A stretch of DNA of 64,000 bases, taken from positions 62,001-126,000 of the forward strand of contig JBAMDO010000047.1 of NCBI GenBank assembly GCA_037074765.1, in the 5' to 3' direction. How positions within the stretch are numbered: the stretch's first letter is position 1; every line of letters begins with the position of its first letter. This stretch comes from Mansonella perstans. Its lineage: Eukaryota; Nematoda; Chromadorea; Rhabditida; Onchocercidae. The position numbers and the translations under genes are program-made. Shown in pieces: positions 1-13,742 of the stretch. The notes below the pieces were generated by a model. That model saw only the letters and a program-made list of their open reading frames with translations. It did no database searches and was not told where the DNA came from.

Positions 1-60
1 GTTACGATCTAATTTAAGATGAATAAATTTGAAAGAATAAAAGGAAATTGGAAGTACCAC

Positions 61-3000
61 CTTCGAAAACCTGTCAACCGAACGTCGAGTTTATGTTTAA
101 TTTCTACATATGATTGACACCCGTATGAACATGGAAATTCCCCGTCGCTAAGACGAAAACGTACTCGACTCCCAGTAGGAACCTGAAATAATCTTATCCA
201 TTTTACAGGTAACAAATGAAAAGTATGTCTAGAAATATTAGTGTAATAAATATGGGATAAAGAAAAAAAGTGATTGCCAATTGTATTTTTTATGGGAAGA
301 TAAACAGGGAATGATACAGCAAGTGATTAAATCATGATAACGAGTGAAGTAAATTTTCAAGTTTATCAATAAGTGATTAAATCATGATAACGAATGAAGT
401 AAGTTTTCAAGTTTATCGATACTATCAGTATTGCGGATGCAGCTATCCGTAATACTGATAGTATCGATAACATAACTGATCAAGAATTCATATCAACTTA
501 CCGATATCCTCCAGTAGCAATCGACATTTCCACCTCTTGGACTAATTAAGGTTTGCCATTGATCTGTTGCATATAATTCAGTGCCACATGCTGGAATAAA
601 TTTTCCCTCACTAAATTTGTTATCTTTATTTAGAGAACTAAAAATGCTTTCTTTAAATTTTATAACATTCTTGGCTTATTTAAATTTTACTTGTCCGCGG
701 ACTTTATCAAAAGGTCAAAGGTTAACTGTTCTTTTAGCTTTCTCATCTATTTCCTTTTTCTCTTTCAATTTTTACACTTTCATCTCTTATTCTCTATGTT
801 CTCCCAAATCTAAGCACTCAGAATCAGTGCAGAACATAAGTTTACTTTAATTAGATAAAATACTCTTCAAAATTTCTTGGATTTCATCTAAACAAAGCTT
901 TTTCTTCCCGCTTTTCCCCATATTATACATATACTCCTAAATGCGCCTAATCAATATCCATAGTTATAAACATCATTTGTGGGTCATTTGCAATCAGCAT
1001 TAATTTCGAGTGAAATTTAGGTCTGTGAATGGTAAATCCTTTCTCTCTTCCCGGCCTCTCCTTTTCCTCATTTTCAAATCTCAAAACCAGTTTCGATAAA
1101 AAACGAGGGGAAAGGTGAAACACTTGAAAATTATTCTTATCACTTTGCTTATCAGTACTGATATCTCATATTGCATACAAATTATCTTATTAACAATTTT
1201 TTTTTCAAAAAAAATTAGAATTTTAATTATCCAAACTCAAAGCATATACTTCCATAACAAGTAAAAATATATATATGTGTGTGTATGTGTATGTATGTGT
1301 ATGTATGTGTGTACGTATGTATGTGTACACGTGCATGTGTGTGTGTGTAATATCAAACGTCACGTGACATTTTACCAAAGCATGCGTGAGTTTATTCTGT
1401 TATCTGTGCATTCTTAAACATTTGTAGAATACTTTCAGATTTTGCTTATAATTTGAATAATTGAACAAGGAAAATCGGATGTGAAACTGTTTTTTAAACA
1501 TTCCTTACACGATGGCTGCAATATACTGCAATCATAACCACCAAGACCTTCTGGACATCGACATTGATTGCAGTTATTCGGATCCGGATAACCACCTGCT
1601 AAACAACTTCGTGGGCCTTGATTTGCACAGGCATCTGTAAAAAGGTCGATATGATACATTCTGAATCTAGTAAAAGTTATAATTGCTTTTCTTGTTAAAT
1701 TTTCACTTCAGTTTTTAAATTTTAATCTTAAAAAGGCGCAATTCAAAGCATGTATAAATAATGATAATTGTTTGTATACATGATCAAGTAAAAATTACTT
1801 ACTTAAGCAATAAATATCATTGATCACTTTGGCATCTAAAAATGCCATTCTTTCGGTACCCATCGTTGTTACATATTTCAGTTCCTTGGGAACAATAGTG
1901 AAATCAGATACACGAACTGCATGAGCCACAGCATGATAATGCATCAATGACCCGTAATCATAAGGCACACGTCGAGGTGATATCTGAAAGATAGTGAAAA
2001 AACTCTTTTAAAAATTTTAAAATTTCACACTGAAATTGATCTGAAATACTAGCAGAATATTGCTGGTACTAAAGATCTTAAATATTAAAGTACTTCAGCA
2101 TTCGCATTCTTGATCACAGATATTATTGGATGATTGAATACAGTCACCAAATTATTTTTAAATATGTTTTATAACAAAAACATGTGGACTAACTGGACTG
2201 ATTTGAAAATATTTCCATAATGAATTTATGAATTTGTCAATGGTTTAACAGTGTGTGTACTTTGACCACTATGCTTCATATGCGTTCTTTAATTTTGGAT
2301 TCAAATCTAATAAATCACATGAGGCTCTGTATTTAAACTAAATTGAATTTTTAAATATTTACGATTAAAACGATAAAATAATGGAATATAGGTAGATGGG
2401 ACGAAATTAATTGAAAGAATAGAAGTTATAAGTTTAGGCAAATAAATAAAATGTTGAATTAAATAGATTGAATTAAAATTGGATCGTCGTGATACAAAAT
2501 GAATGAAGCGATGCTCAAGTTTTCAAGTGGCTTTTATCAGAATATTTTAAATGTTGACTTACCGCACCCTAAGATATTTTACTAGTCATTAATATATCTC
2601 TTAAAATTTCCAAAAAAAAAAATCTTTTAGGAGACAATATATTATATCAATATGTTTTCGTTAATTCGTGACATTTCGTTCGTATTGTAAGTAAGTTGTT
2701 TAGAAATGTTTGCAATTTTCAATGGAGGAATTTTTAACATACTTTGAAAATCTCTCACAAACTGTCATATCTTAATTTCATTTTATAAATAACTTTAAAA
2801 TTGTACACAAAGGAAACCTACTTGTCTAATGCCAAATGCTTGAAGCATGCTCCGAAATGGCATGAAAGATGCTGTAGCTTCATCCATTACATTTTTCCAG
2901 TTGATTGAAATGTATTGATCCCGATCAGGTCGTTGATGGGTATGCCAAAAGCCCAATGCATGTCCTGTCTCATGTGCCACAACATATTCCTTTAGATATT

Positions 3001-6000
3001 TCGCATATCTCATTGATAGCATGACTGTTTCTCATTAGGAAAAGAGTTGATATGACAGATAATACTAACTGCTGAGAATATTGCTAGCGGAAGACTGACT
3101 ACTAGGATTTTCTAATCATTATGTGTAACATACTGATAGCGGTATTTTTTTCATATCGGACTTGATTATTTATAAATCTTCACAGAATCCAAATTAATTG
3201 ATAAGTTTGTTAAGATACTGACTATTCGTTATCATTTGCCCTTAAAAATATTTCATCAACGAAGAAATAAATCCATTGCAAAATGTCCACTATAATGCTC
3301 ATCCATTTTATTTGTTACCAAATTAATATTCAAATTAATATTTATACAATATGTATTTTATTAAATTCATATCCTCTTTATTCATCAATTAATTCACCTT
3401 TAAAATCGATCCTTGAAAAAGGGAAAATTATTTAAGTGTGTTTTAAAATTAAACACTCTTTAATACGGACGGTTATTCAAAATGATTTGAACTAGTTAAC
3501 CTTTCCTTCTTTTTCGGACACTATTTACTATTATTCCGAACAAAAGTGACTAAAATTTTAAACTAATGTTCTGAAACCAGCTTTTTTATGAACACACACA
3601 CACACACAAAGACACACAAACAATAGAAATATTCATAAATAATGGTGACATGAGTGCCCATTTCACGAATTAACCAATGTTTGTGAACTTTTGACAGATG
3701 AAGAGTAAATTTTTTTTTCTTTTAAATTAAATATGAGAAAAAAAGAATGTGATAGCTAAAATTATGGAAGCTACTAATGCATGCATTTCCATAAGAACAG
3801 TGAATCAAAAAGAAGTGACCATAAATGAAACTAAATAAAAATAACTGAGAAAAGAAAAGAACGAGTTTTGAGAAGTTAGATGAATTGTTACCTCAGCGCA
3901 TTCGCTTCCAATAATAATATCCTGATATCCACCATTTCGTCCAATGTATTCCGTGAAGCAACTATCACCTCGTTCAAGTACATATCTGTAACAGGCTCAT
4001 TTCAATTATTTTGAATAACATAAATGACTATCCGGATTGAACTGAATAAAATTTAATTAAATTTAGGTTAAAATTAAAATGTAAGAAATTCAAATAGTGA
4101 TTGAATTGATTCTGAATGATAGATATCATTGAAGTGTTACTTCTAACAATAATTATAATGCTAAAACGGAAAAATGAACAAACCTGATCGCATCTCTTGC
4201 TTGTAGATTTTCCTGAAACCTCAAACACGTGGCTTCTTCCCACATACGTATTCCACGCCGAATAAGATTTTGAAAAGCATCTGAAATATAAATCTTTAAT
4301 CAATTAAATCAATTGATCATTTACTCTTAATAATTTTGAATTAATTAATGTTATGGAAAACTTTTCTTACACTTTTCTTATTCCATAATTAATGATGTAT
4401 GTATTTGTTATTATTATTATTATATTTGTTATTAATGTGTATGTATTAATAAACTGCAAAGTTAAAATGAGCGAAGTAATTGAATGACATATACTGCGTG
4501 ACGTACACTGCATACGTGACGTACACAGAAACGTAAAAAACATTCATTTTCCGTATAAATATAGTTAAAAACGTGCGGCTTAGATTGGATCAAAATATTG
4601 AGCAGACAATTTACAGCTATGTTTTGTGAAGTGAATGAGCATTTTATTGCTAAAAATGTAATTTGCAAAATACATTCAAATTAAATTAATTTCGTGATCT
4701 CTCAGTTCTGCTTCTTCTACTCGTCTCTAATTATATTTTTAAGCAAAATTTTATTTCTTAGAAGTAGAGCTTTTTAATGAATGTTCAAATTTACTGTCAG
4801 ATTATTAATTGCTTTGTTGAGTTGTAAATTCGGGCATCAAATTTTAATTAATGTTCAAATTTGAATGTTAAGATTATTGATTGATTTTCAAAATTAATCA
4901 GTAATTCGTTATGCAAGGAAAATTTTAAATTTTAATTGTAATTTTGAAAAGTAAATTCTAACATGATCCAAATTTATGCTATCTGGCGATTTCATCAACT
5001 TTAATAATGGTTTTTTTACTAAATTCCCTATCTGTAAAGAAAACTTTCCAGTGGGTACGTTTCAAATACATTATTTCATAAAATCTATTCTATAATCTGG
5101 CAACAAAAAATAAAACAAGATTAAAGTGTTTTCATTTGATCTGGTTGACGATGATGATAATGTATTGACAATGATGATGAGTGATGATGATGACGATGAT
5201 GATGATGATGATAATGATGATAATAATTTTCTTATTATCCGTTTTAACTATAATTATCAATTCAAGCTGGCTATAGAAATGGAGCATAAAAACAAGGAAC
5301 AGCAACTGGAAGATATAATACAGATATTTTTGTAAAGCTTTCTCCCTGCCTCTTTCTTCCTCTCTCTCATTTAATGATTTAATCAATTTCATGCACCACC
5401 TTGTTTCACTTGTTACTGCTCGTAATAACTTCTGTAAAATTCAAACAAGTAAACCGGTTTTTTAACCGGATGAATCTGTTAAATTGTAATTTAACTGCAT
5501 AAAATGAAATATGAAATAGTGAATTAAAAAGTCAAAAAGAATTAGTTTCAATTAGCCTCAAATGTCCCCCTATCAGAATATATTACATTTCGTTTGAAGC
5601 AGCTAATCATGTTTGACCTTCCGGAATTTCGTTTTCTTTTCCCTAATTAAACCAATTATCTAATCTGCTAATATTTTCATTTTTGTAATCATTCAAATTA
5701 TGTCATTTATCACTTTTTTCTTACTGAATAACAATTCAAGCTGAAATATTCAAATTAATTTAAAAAACTTTTGTTGGAAATCATTAAGAGAGTATCAAAG
5801 AATACAGTAAATGTGATTGCAGTCACATTTAAGTCAGTGATTTAATCTTTCTTATCATTTATAAAGTTTTATAGTAGAAGAGACTAAAAATAGTAATTTC
5901 GAATAAACAAAAAGCCGAGATATGATCCATATTAGTTTAAAATAGCTAATTATAATAATTATGACTAGATTAATTATTAATAATTAATCTGTAATATCTA

Positions 6001-8355
6001 TATCTTCTATCAAAAATAAATGGATGAATAAGCCGGAAAGTTTGTCGGTTTTGAAAATTGTAAATTTTGTAAGATAATCGGTGTAAACAAATAAATGCAA
6101 ATGCATTAAAATAAATAATTAAAATAAATAATAAATAAATGTCCCATTTTTCCCACTTCTGTTTCCATTATTCAGAAAAGCAATCTCATCAAATATTGCA
6201 TAACTTCTTGATGAATTTTTTTCCAAGCTATTATTTATTTTAATGCATTTGCAATCAATGATATCGGTGGAATGATTTTTATTTGCAATTAAATCAAGTA
6301 TTCTCACTAATTTTGTCAATTGCAGGTATTTGCTGTGAATATTGGGGTTGATCGTAAATTAAATTTAAAATGACATCGTCAAAGAGCCCATAGAAATACC
6401 AGAATCTTTCATCCTATTACCAATTGCACCATATTATCTACCAACAGATTGCATTCAATAATTGCGTAGAAGTGACGCCTTACGGCGGGACGAGAATCAT
6501 TGGATGCTGAATGTAAATTCTGGTTTATGTGATAACTAATTGAAAGGTTGTTAAAGTTCATCATCAAAACAACATTGTTGCAAACTAGAAGCAGTCATTG
6601 TAGCATGCATCTGTGTGAATAGATGAAAAAAAATGAACACAAGAGAAGTGTAGATGATTTAATGAAATTTCCTAAATTCAAACAAGGATAACTTTAAAAT
6701 TACGACTAAAAATGTGAAAGAAAGTTTAGTAAATATTAAAGCAAAACTATGAGCGTATGGAATGCTGCATAATTGACGCTTTTCATTAATGAGAATGAAT
6801 TAAACGTTAGTCTTCAAAGCCTGATTACGGCTAGGCTTATATTGGTAATATGAGTAAAGAGGAATTTATGAAATATGTCTAATCAAAAATGAGTACGAAT
6901 ATTAATTAGCAGAGAAGTGCTGCATATAAGTATAGTTAATAAACTTTTAAGGAGAACTGATATATAAGATTCCTAAGATATGTCGAAACAACAGATACGA
7001 AATTTCTAAGACAAGCTGAATCAAATATAAAGTTTTTAAGAAGGCTCTTGCCTCATCTATTTGCATACTCCAGGTTTGAAATTGAGGGACAAAAATAATT
7101 TGTAGTACAAACTCAGCACTACAAAACTGTGGATAACGGCGAAAAAATATTTGTGATAAGATCGATGTCACCATAGTCAAGTCAAATGATGTGGACAAGA
7201 TCAGCTGACACGGCATTTTTTTCTAATGCGGTATTTTATAACAGCATCTCCTCCTTCGCGTTCCATCATCTTTTTATAAACAGTACATCAGAGATCACAA
7301 GAATCGGTCATTTGAAAAAGGTCATCACACTTGCTATTACAATATAGCAACAAATTAAATCGCATCACTATTTGCTAAATCTAATGTTAAACTACTTCAA
7401 AGGTGAACAAAAATCAAAAGATCAATATCGAATTCAGATTAATGCTGTTGTTGTTAAGATTTAAACAAAGAGCCTTAAAATGGTAAAAAATAAAAAAAAA
7501 CTTGAAATTAGGAAAGACTTGTTTTGCAATCCCCGCTTCCCCGCTTTCTCCGTCTTTCTCTCCGAAAACTGAAATCTCTTTGCTCGTTTCTTTGTTTGTT
7601 TCCTATCCTTTCGGATCTTATGAATCATTTATCATACATTTTGAATCATGCAAATGGAAATTTGAAAATCGCTAGCGAATCAAATATTGCATACTTTATA
7701 GTTGTAAATGCGTTTGTTATTATGTACAAACAGCAATTATTTTTCAACGAATGCATTTTAAACTTTTTTTCTACCATTTTAAGTGTTTTAAAAGGAAACT
7801 ATTTTAATAAACAATTAAAATAATTATTACAAAATTAAAATGACTATTATAAAATAACTATTAAACAAATAACTATTACAACTAGCAAAGAAGCACTGAT
7901 TCATTTGTCAAGCAAATATAAAAGCTTGTTTTTTACTTGACAAGTAAATATATAAAGCATTGCTGTTGCATTCAATAAAAAGTAAATAAATTAATTGAGA
8001 AGAAAGCACATAGATGAATTATGCTAGATTGTAATACTTTACTTTTAGAGTTAAGTTAAAAAAAATTAAAAAACTCACAGTCTCCACCCCATATAACATA
8101 GGGAATTGTTATAGACGGCCATTCATATATAGGTCCAGCAATAATTTGACGTCGATGCCTAAGCCGATTGAATTCACTTTTTGATACCCGCTCGATGATA
8201 CCAATATATAATTCTTTATTGGAACTCATAATATCCATACCAGGAAGCATTGGTAGTGTACTGTTTATTAGCAATATTGTTTCACATATTTGAATAGGTA
8301 GAAATAAAATAATAAGTTGAAAGAATTGTATCATAACAATCATCAATATCATCAT
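61..8355 (-). CDS. Astacin-family zinc metalloprotease with EGF and CUB domains (3' end outside window)
   Basis: Secreted astacin (M12A) endopeptidase, probably acting on cuticle or matrix proteins (function inferred from family). Exons on the minus strand, with phases that all agree: 8355-8079, 4280-4184, 3985-3892, 2989-2822, 1983-1803, 1634-1509, 590-502, 182-61, about 384 residues before the gene leaves the window. The start ATG opens a hydrophobic signal peptide. A short prodomain ends at a basic RHRR, followed by the mature start (WPSITIPYVIW). The zinc site is HETGHALGFWH followed by THQRPDRDQY, and the Met-turn is YDYGSLMHYH. The Cys-to-HE spacing of seven residues supports the weak acceptor at 2990 (CTAAAG). 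An EGF-like module (GGYPDPNNCNQCRCPEG) and a CUB domain (CGTELY..., CYWRIS, VPTGSRVRFRL, YVEIK, TGFR) follow. Intron 1 is 3.8 kb. Positions 1-60 are intron. It is not the same gene as the astacin at 49-57 kb, and the C. elegans orthologue is not clear to me. Confidence 0.9.
321..469. repeat. 50-bp tandem duplication running into a near-perfect 25-bp-arm palindrome
   Basis: Two direct copies of a 50-bp unit (321-370 and 371-420, four or so mismatches) are followed by an inverted repeat: left arm 414-438, six-base loop 439-444, right arm 445-469, with one mismatch in 25 positions. The left arm overlaps the end of the second direct copy. It lies inside the intron between the two CUB exons of the astacin gene. 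Confidence 0.85.
1267..1350. repeat. Alternating GT/AT microsatellite in intron
   Basis: A run of alternating purine-pyrimidine sequence (TATATA, then TGTGTGTATG variants, then TGTGTGTGTG) lies in the intron between the EGF and CUB exons of the astacin gene. It is simple sequence with no coding content. Confidence 0.8.
4281..8078 (-). other. Long first intron of the astacin gene
   Basis: The 3.8 kb between the signal-peptide/prodomain exon and the first catalytic exon holds only AT-rich sequence. It includes a GATGAT-type microsatellite near 5149-5223, which makes spurious Asp-rich and Ile-rich ORFs on the two strands. I see no embedded gene. Confidence 0.6.
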
Positions 8356-11300
8356 TCTATGAGATCCAATAAAGAAAAAAGATCAGTAAATTCTGGATGT
8401 AATTTAGTGTTTTTTAGACGTATGGAATTACGTTTAAAAATAAATATCAGAATTAATCCTTAATTTCCTTTTTCCGTTGTTTCTATTTTCCGTTTTTTTT
8501 CCTCTTTTTTGTTTTCCGGGATATAGTAAAATATAATTGAAGCGGAGGAAGAAGAAGAAGGAGGAAGAGAAAGAGCAAATAGCTGTGATTGCTGTTAGTA
8601 AGAAGCAATAAACGTCAAAAAGAAGTTATGAAAATAAGAAGCTTCTTGCGGAAAACTGGAATAGCGCTATCGTATCGCTTTCTTGCAGATGTGACGATAA
8701 CAACGATGATGATGATAATTATGATGATGATGCTGCTGCTGATGATGATGATGCCTTTGCCTTTACGGGATATTACCAGTAATAACGCTTTAATTGCTAA
8801 AAAAACGTCATTTGATAATCTTTAGTAAAGATGCTGATCAAGCTGACAACAAGTAACCAATAAATCGAAATGAAGAGAAGCGAAGTTGCTTGTTTGATTA
8901 TTTCTTCTCGTTATTCTAGTTGAAATATATCATTATGTGAACTGCTGTAGCGAACAAATTTAAATGTCCTTGTATTCTTGATTGGAATTAAGAATATATT
9001 ACCAGAATTCTCGTCTACCAGCAAAATCAATTTTTTACTATATACCTATAGTATCGATCATTGATTAACGATAGAAAGATTAAAAAATGAATTAATGGTG
9101 GTGATATGATGATAATGATGATGACAATAACGTTGACTAGTTCTTCTTTTTTAGGTCTTTCCCAGATTGAATAAAAAAAAATCAGAACAATGTAATATCG
9201 AATAAATAATATCTTCTTTTACTTAGAATGTAATCGTCGTTATTACTTTAGAAATATCAAATATTACAGGGTTTTTTCGGGATGCGTGAATCCCGTTCCT
9301 TTTTCTTTCTTTTTTTTTTTGTAAATTCTCGATTGGAAAAACGAAATATTTAAAGAAAATATCAGTTCATCATATTCCTTTTGTTTTTAATCCGTGATCA
9401 TTATCTCAAATGACAATTTAGCAATCAGTGGGATTTTAAAAAAATATCATTACAAATACTCTTCGTCGCATTAAAGAGGTGACCATTTGGACAGTGATGA
9501 GGACGCAAAGTCAATAGTGACAACGACAACAACAACGATGCTTCTGACACACCTCAGCTGAACTCAATCGTAGCGAACACAATACTCACACGGATATATG
9601 TCAACTCTACTGGTAGATAAATTTTGTAAACTTTGGTACATTATGTTAACTTGTTTATGTCAGTCAATGTATTAGCGAACAGACATTTAATATTGCTCTC
9701 TCTCTCCCCCGCTCCACCCATCTTCCAGTAATGTCACACCTCACATCCCAGTTACTGCATTTGAGGATTACTTTCGCACCCAGTAAAAATTTGTATTTAT
9801 GATTTTATGGCATGTAATTAAATAATAGAATTTATAATATCATGCTTAATTTAAATTAAAAGCATAAATCTCTTTGTCCACAAGCCTTTGTGCATGTGTA
9901 TGTGTGTGCATGTTTGGCCTATGTCTATGTGCGTATCTGTATATGTGCTATATGTATGTTTCAACTAACTTCATGCAAAATTTCTGTGTCATTACTTCTT
10001 AAATCCTCATTATATTGATGATAGCTCAAAAATGAAGTGGTTGATCAACAACTGATTCTTTGAGCATTCTTCTCACTTGCAATTTTCCCTTTCAAAAATT
10101 TAGGCTTCAATAACATTAACCGATTTCTTAGCCAATTAGAGATTATTCCCGAGATTTCTTACTACTATATTTTTCGTTATTTTCTTTGTTTAGAGCTTAG
10201 TTACTTTTTTTTCTGATCTTGCTAAATTTATCAGTCCAATTGCGATACAATAAAAAGGTATAAATTGTTTATTGTAGTTCGCTTTTTTTTTCAAATTAAT
10301 GGACCGTTCTCCGCTAAACAAAATCACATCCATTAAAATTCATTTCACCTTGGCAATCATTTCTTTTCAACTTCTCAGACCAATTTGCAATTTTTACACT
10401 TCAATGAACAAAAGAGAAATGAGAGACATTTGGACTACAATATGTTAAATCCAGAAATAGGCAACATTTTTTGCTAATTTTAGTCTCGTAGTCTTTCTTA
10501 TTCGTTCTTATCAATGTCCTTCAAAATGGAACACGTTTTAAACAGTAGTGTTTCACTTTTTGTTACTGCTATAGCAAAATTTTTCATTTGATCTTCGACA
10601 TCTGTCAGTTTATTTTCTCCTTTTTTTCAAAGTATTTTTTTCAAAATATTTTAAAGGAAACAACCAACTAATACATCTACACATCCACCATACACATACA
10701 CATATAAACAACACACACATATACATGCAAACACAGATTGAAGTGAAATGAATTCATGACGAAAAACACGTTACAGATGGATAGAAGATAAAGTGATGAA
10801 TAGTTATCATTATCAAAAGGTATGACATGCCATAAAGAAAGATAATTTATTCGATGGCTGGCAAGATAAACTATCAAAATAATCAAAAATCATTATCGCA
10901 ATAATGATTTTATTTAATGCATATTTGTGAAAAAGAAAAGAAGAAAAAAAGTATAAGAGCTTTATTGGTCAAGTTTGTTCGTATTTTGCTTTTTGTTTCA
11001 GTTCATTTTGAACCATTGTCTGAAAAAAAATATTTCAAATTCATCATAACAATGTCTTCCGAACATTTTCCCCAATATCTCTAGACAATCTCCATTCGAG
11101 GTCAAAATCATATTTTTGCTGTTATTTCCAATAATTGTATAGACAGATATATGATCATTTATATTGTAGAATACAATATATTAAAGATATAAGAGATGGG
11201 AAATAAACTTTGAACGTTTTTGCTGGATCATATCCAATATCAAAGTTGAAAATGAAGCTAAGATCGAGCAATTGCTCGACATGATATGTTGATAGAATCG

Positions 11301-12464
11301 CAGTTTCAAATTTCTTCTTGGATTATTTATATGCAAATTGCTTCATTCTACCTTTGTAATACTTTAAAAGATCATCTAAGTTTTAATTTGAAATTCCTGT
11401 CAAATATCTTATCAGTAAACTGATGGAATTTTTATCACAAATGAAAGAGAAAAACAATGATTAATGGTTAGATCAATGATTGTTTAATAAAAACTGAATG
11501 GTGCGAGAAAATGTTGCGTCATATAATTATCATCTGAATTGGTAGAAAAGCATTGAGAGAGAGAGAGAGAGAGAGAGAAACTTGTCAAATTTTGTTAAAT
11601 GAAAATTAAGAACAAGTTTGATAATGCATTTCATTCACCAATTGTTTCCTAAAGAAGGATGCTTGCTATATTTGCAATAACAGTGACAGTTGTTTGTTAG
11701 TCGGCTATTTTTTAATTAGACGAATTTTTTTCAATAAAATTTTTGAAAAGGAAAATAAATTAAGAAATCATTCGGAAACAGGTTTAGTTTAATTTAAAAA
11801 ACAAAATGAATTGGGAATGATCAAATTACTTATTTCAAAATTCTATGTCAAAGCAGGAAATGTGATAGTAGAAGAAAACATGTTTTGCATGTGATAATAA
11901 CATTTGGATGCAATCCATCAAAGTGTTACGATAAAATGCTGTAACGATTAAAAAACTAAGATATGTGACAATAAAGTGTTGAAAAGATAATGAATGTGTG
12001 TATGCAAAAAAAAAAAATAGCATAATACTATGAAAAAATAAAAAAATAAAAATAAAAATACCATAATATTATGCTATCAAATATATCATGATAAATGATT
12101 TCAAACTTTTTAAAAATTTAATTTCAAATCTCAAATTTAAATTAACGTATTTACGTATCAATTCAAACATGACAAGAGAAATATCAATCATGCTAAAAAG
12201 AAATTTTACAAAAGAGAAAGAATGAAAAGGGAATAGGGAAAGCGGAGAAGAATCAATTTGAAATTTGAAATAGAAAATTTAACAAATAATTTTATTTGAT
12301 CAAATTTCTATTTCAACGTTAATGATATAGTAAAGTTGTCAAAAGTAAGTAATTATGGAGGAAAAATTTTGAAAAAAGACAAAAATAGACAATTAGTAAT
12401 ATTTTCTTTTCATTTTCATTATCAAATGAGCCTAAAAAAAAAATCATTGATTTACTTGTTTCTT

Positions 12465-12562
12465 TCAATTATAAACAACGCGAACTCTCAGAGATTCCTC
12501 ATCGCGGTCCTCTAATATGCTTAACAATAAAGGAAATGAAGCTGCTGCTGTCACCAGTAGTC
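12465..12562 (-). other. Isolated exon-like ORF of unknown origin
   Basis: On the minus strand an acceptor-like ATTTCAG is followed by an open stretch that begins LLVTAAASFPLLLSILEDRD and continues through ESLRVRVVYN before a TGA. The composition and GC content look more coding than the surroundings, and the pattern is vaguely like an armadillo-type helical repeat. I find no partner exons on either side, so it may be a gene relic, an exon of an unresolved gene, or chance. Confidence 0.2.
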
Positions 12563-12660
12563 CTGAAATCTTTTTCTATCATTAATAACAAACATTTCTA
12601 TAAACTGTCAGTCCTCCTGTTCCGTGTAAATTTTATTATTGTGCCTTATTAGGACGGGGA

Positions 12661-12770
12661 ATTTTAGCATCATATAAGATGGGGCGGGGAAGGGAGACGG
12701 GAGATTTCAGGAGGAAATTTTAGCATCATATAGGATGGGGTGGTGGGGAGGGGAGTGGGAGTTATTTCTT
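12661..12770 (+). repeat. Duplicated G-rich element with two G-quadruplex motifs
   Basis: Two copies, 56 bp apart, begin with ATTTTAGCATCATATA and continue into G-runs. Copy one has GGGG-C-GGGG-AA-GGG-AGAC-GGG at 12681-12701. Copy two has GGGG-TGGT-GGGG-A-GGGG-AGT-GGG at 12737-12759. Both fit the four-run G-quadruplex pattern on the plus strand, in a locally very AT-rich genome, about 1 kb upstream of the DHHC start codon. Confidence 0.85.
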
Positions 12771-13191
12771 AGACCGCGGGATAACCGCAGAATTCGGTCA
12801 AATATGATACATGTTAGAAATTCCTTCATAATGTATTTTTCATGCATCTGATTATGATTAGATTATCAGCTTATCTTTTACAGGCTTGTCTATTGTTATA
12901 ATGGACAATATGGGTTCACGACAAGGCATAAAACATTTGGATCGTGGAAAATGGAGGATATATATTGATTGTTAGCTTATTTGCTAATTATAGGTAAACT
13001 TTTCAAAAGATATTTACACTTAAAGGATATTAATATTTACATATATTTTATCAAGTATAATTCCTCAATTTTATCATATGAATGAAATTAATGAAGCTAA
13101 GAAATTTCGCTAGAGGAACAAATGATACGAATGATAATAGTGATAGTGATAATGATAAATTTAAACATAAATTATTGTTGCAAATAAATAA

Positions 13192-13314
13192 GCTTAACTT
13201 GAATGATGCTGGTAATGATAAGAAGTTAACAGGCTTAACTTGAGCGATGCTGATAATGATAGGAAGTTAATAGGCCTAACTTGAATGATGCTGATAATGA
13301 TAAGAAGTTAACAT
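13192..13314 (+). repeat. Three tandem 41-bp copies
   Basis: Three consecutive 41-bp units (13192-13232, 13233-13273, 13274-13314), each starting GCYTAACTTGA and ending AAGTTAAYAK, differ at only a few positions each. They lie about 430 bp upstream of the DHHC gene. No known function is evident. Confidence 0.85.
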
Positions 13315-13742
13315 TCTCTTTAACGATATAGATGTAAATATGTTACTTAATTGTTACATACTTTCGAGAAGACATCTCCTTTGTCTTTTATCCTATTTTA
13401 TTGGTATGAAAACTTAGTAGTACTCATCCTCCAACTTTTTATCATAATTATCTTCTGTCATTGCTATTGTTAACACCTATTCATAAGCATAGTTAAGAAA
13501 CATGAATGAATGCTGTACGCTTAGCTTTAAAATGATTATAACTTTGATAAATTTTAATTTTGAAAAAAATTTCGAAATAGATAATTTTGCGGAAAAAATT
13601 CCAAAAGGTGTGCAGTTCACTATCTTGTTTGGAATGATTCTTATATAGTTTTTATAAAAGTATTGTGTTTTATTAAGTTGTTAAATTTTTGTTTCAGTGC
13701 TGGCTAGTGTATTATCTATTATAGTGTTGGGAAGAGCTGAAT

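Larger units (their letters stand above)
8356..13742. other. Divergent intergenic region between astacin (-) and DHHC gene (+)
   Basis: About 5.4 kb shared by the two divergent genes, so it should contain both promoters. It is AT-rich with simple repeats: a GAAGAAGGAGGA purine tract near 8540-8577, GAT runs near 8706-8751, a GT-rich tract near 9896-9960, a CA-rich tract near 10675-10737 and a (GA)n tract at about 11555-11578. It also holds a G-rich duplicated element (12661-12770), an exon-like antisense ORF (12465-12562) and three 41-bp tandem copies (13192-13314), listed separately. A TTTGTTTCAG acceptor at 13696 precedes the DHHC start. Confidence 0.6.

Noticed and set aside
5126..5392. 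Asp-rich (plus) and Ile-rich (minus) ORFs
   Set aside because: They are translations of a GATGAT microsatellite inside the first astacin intron.
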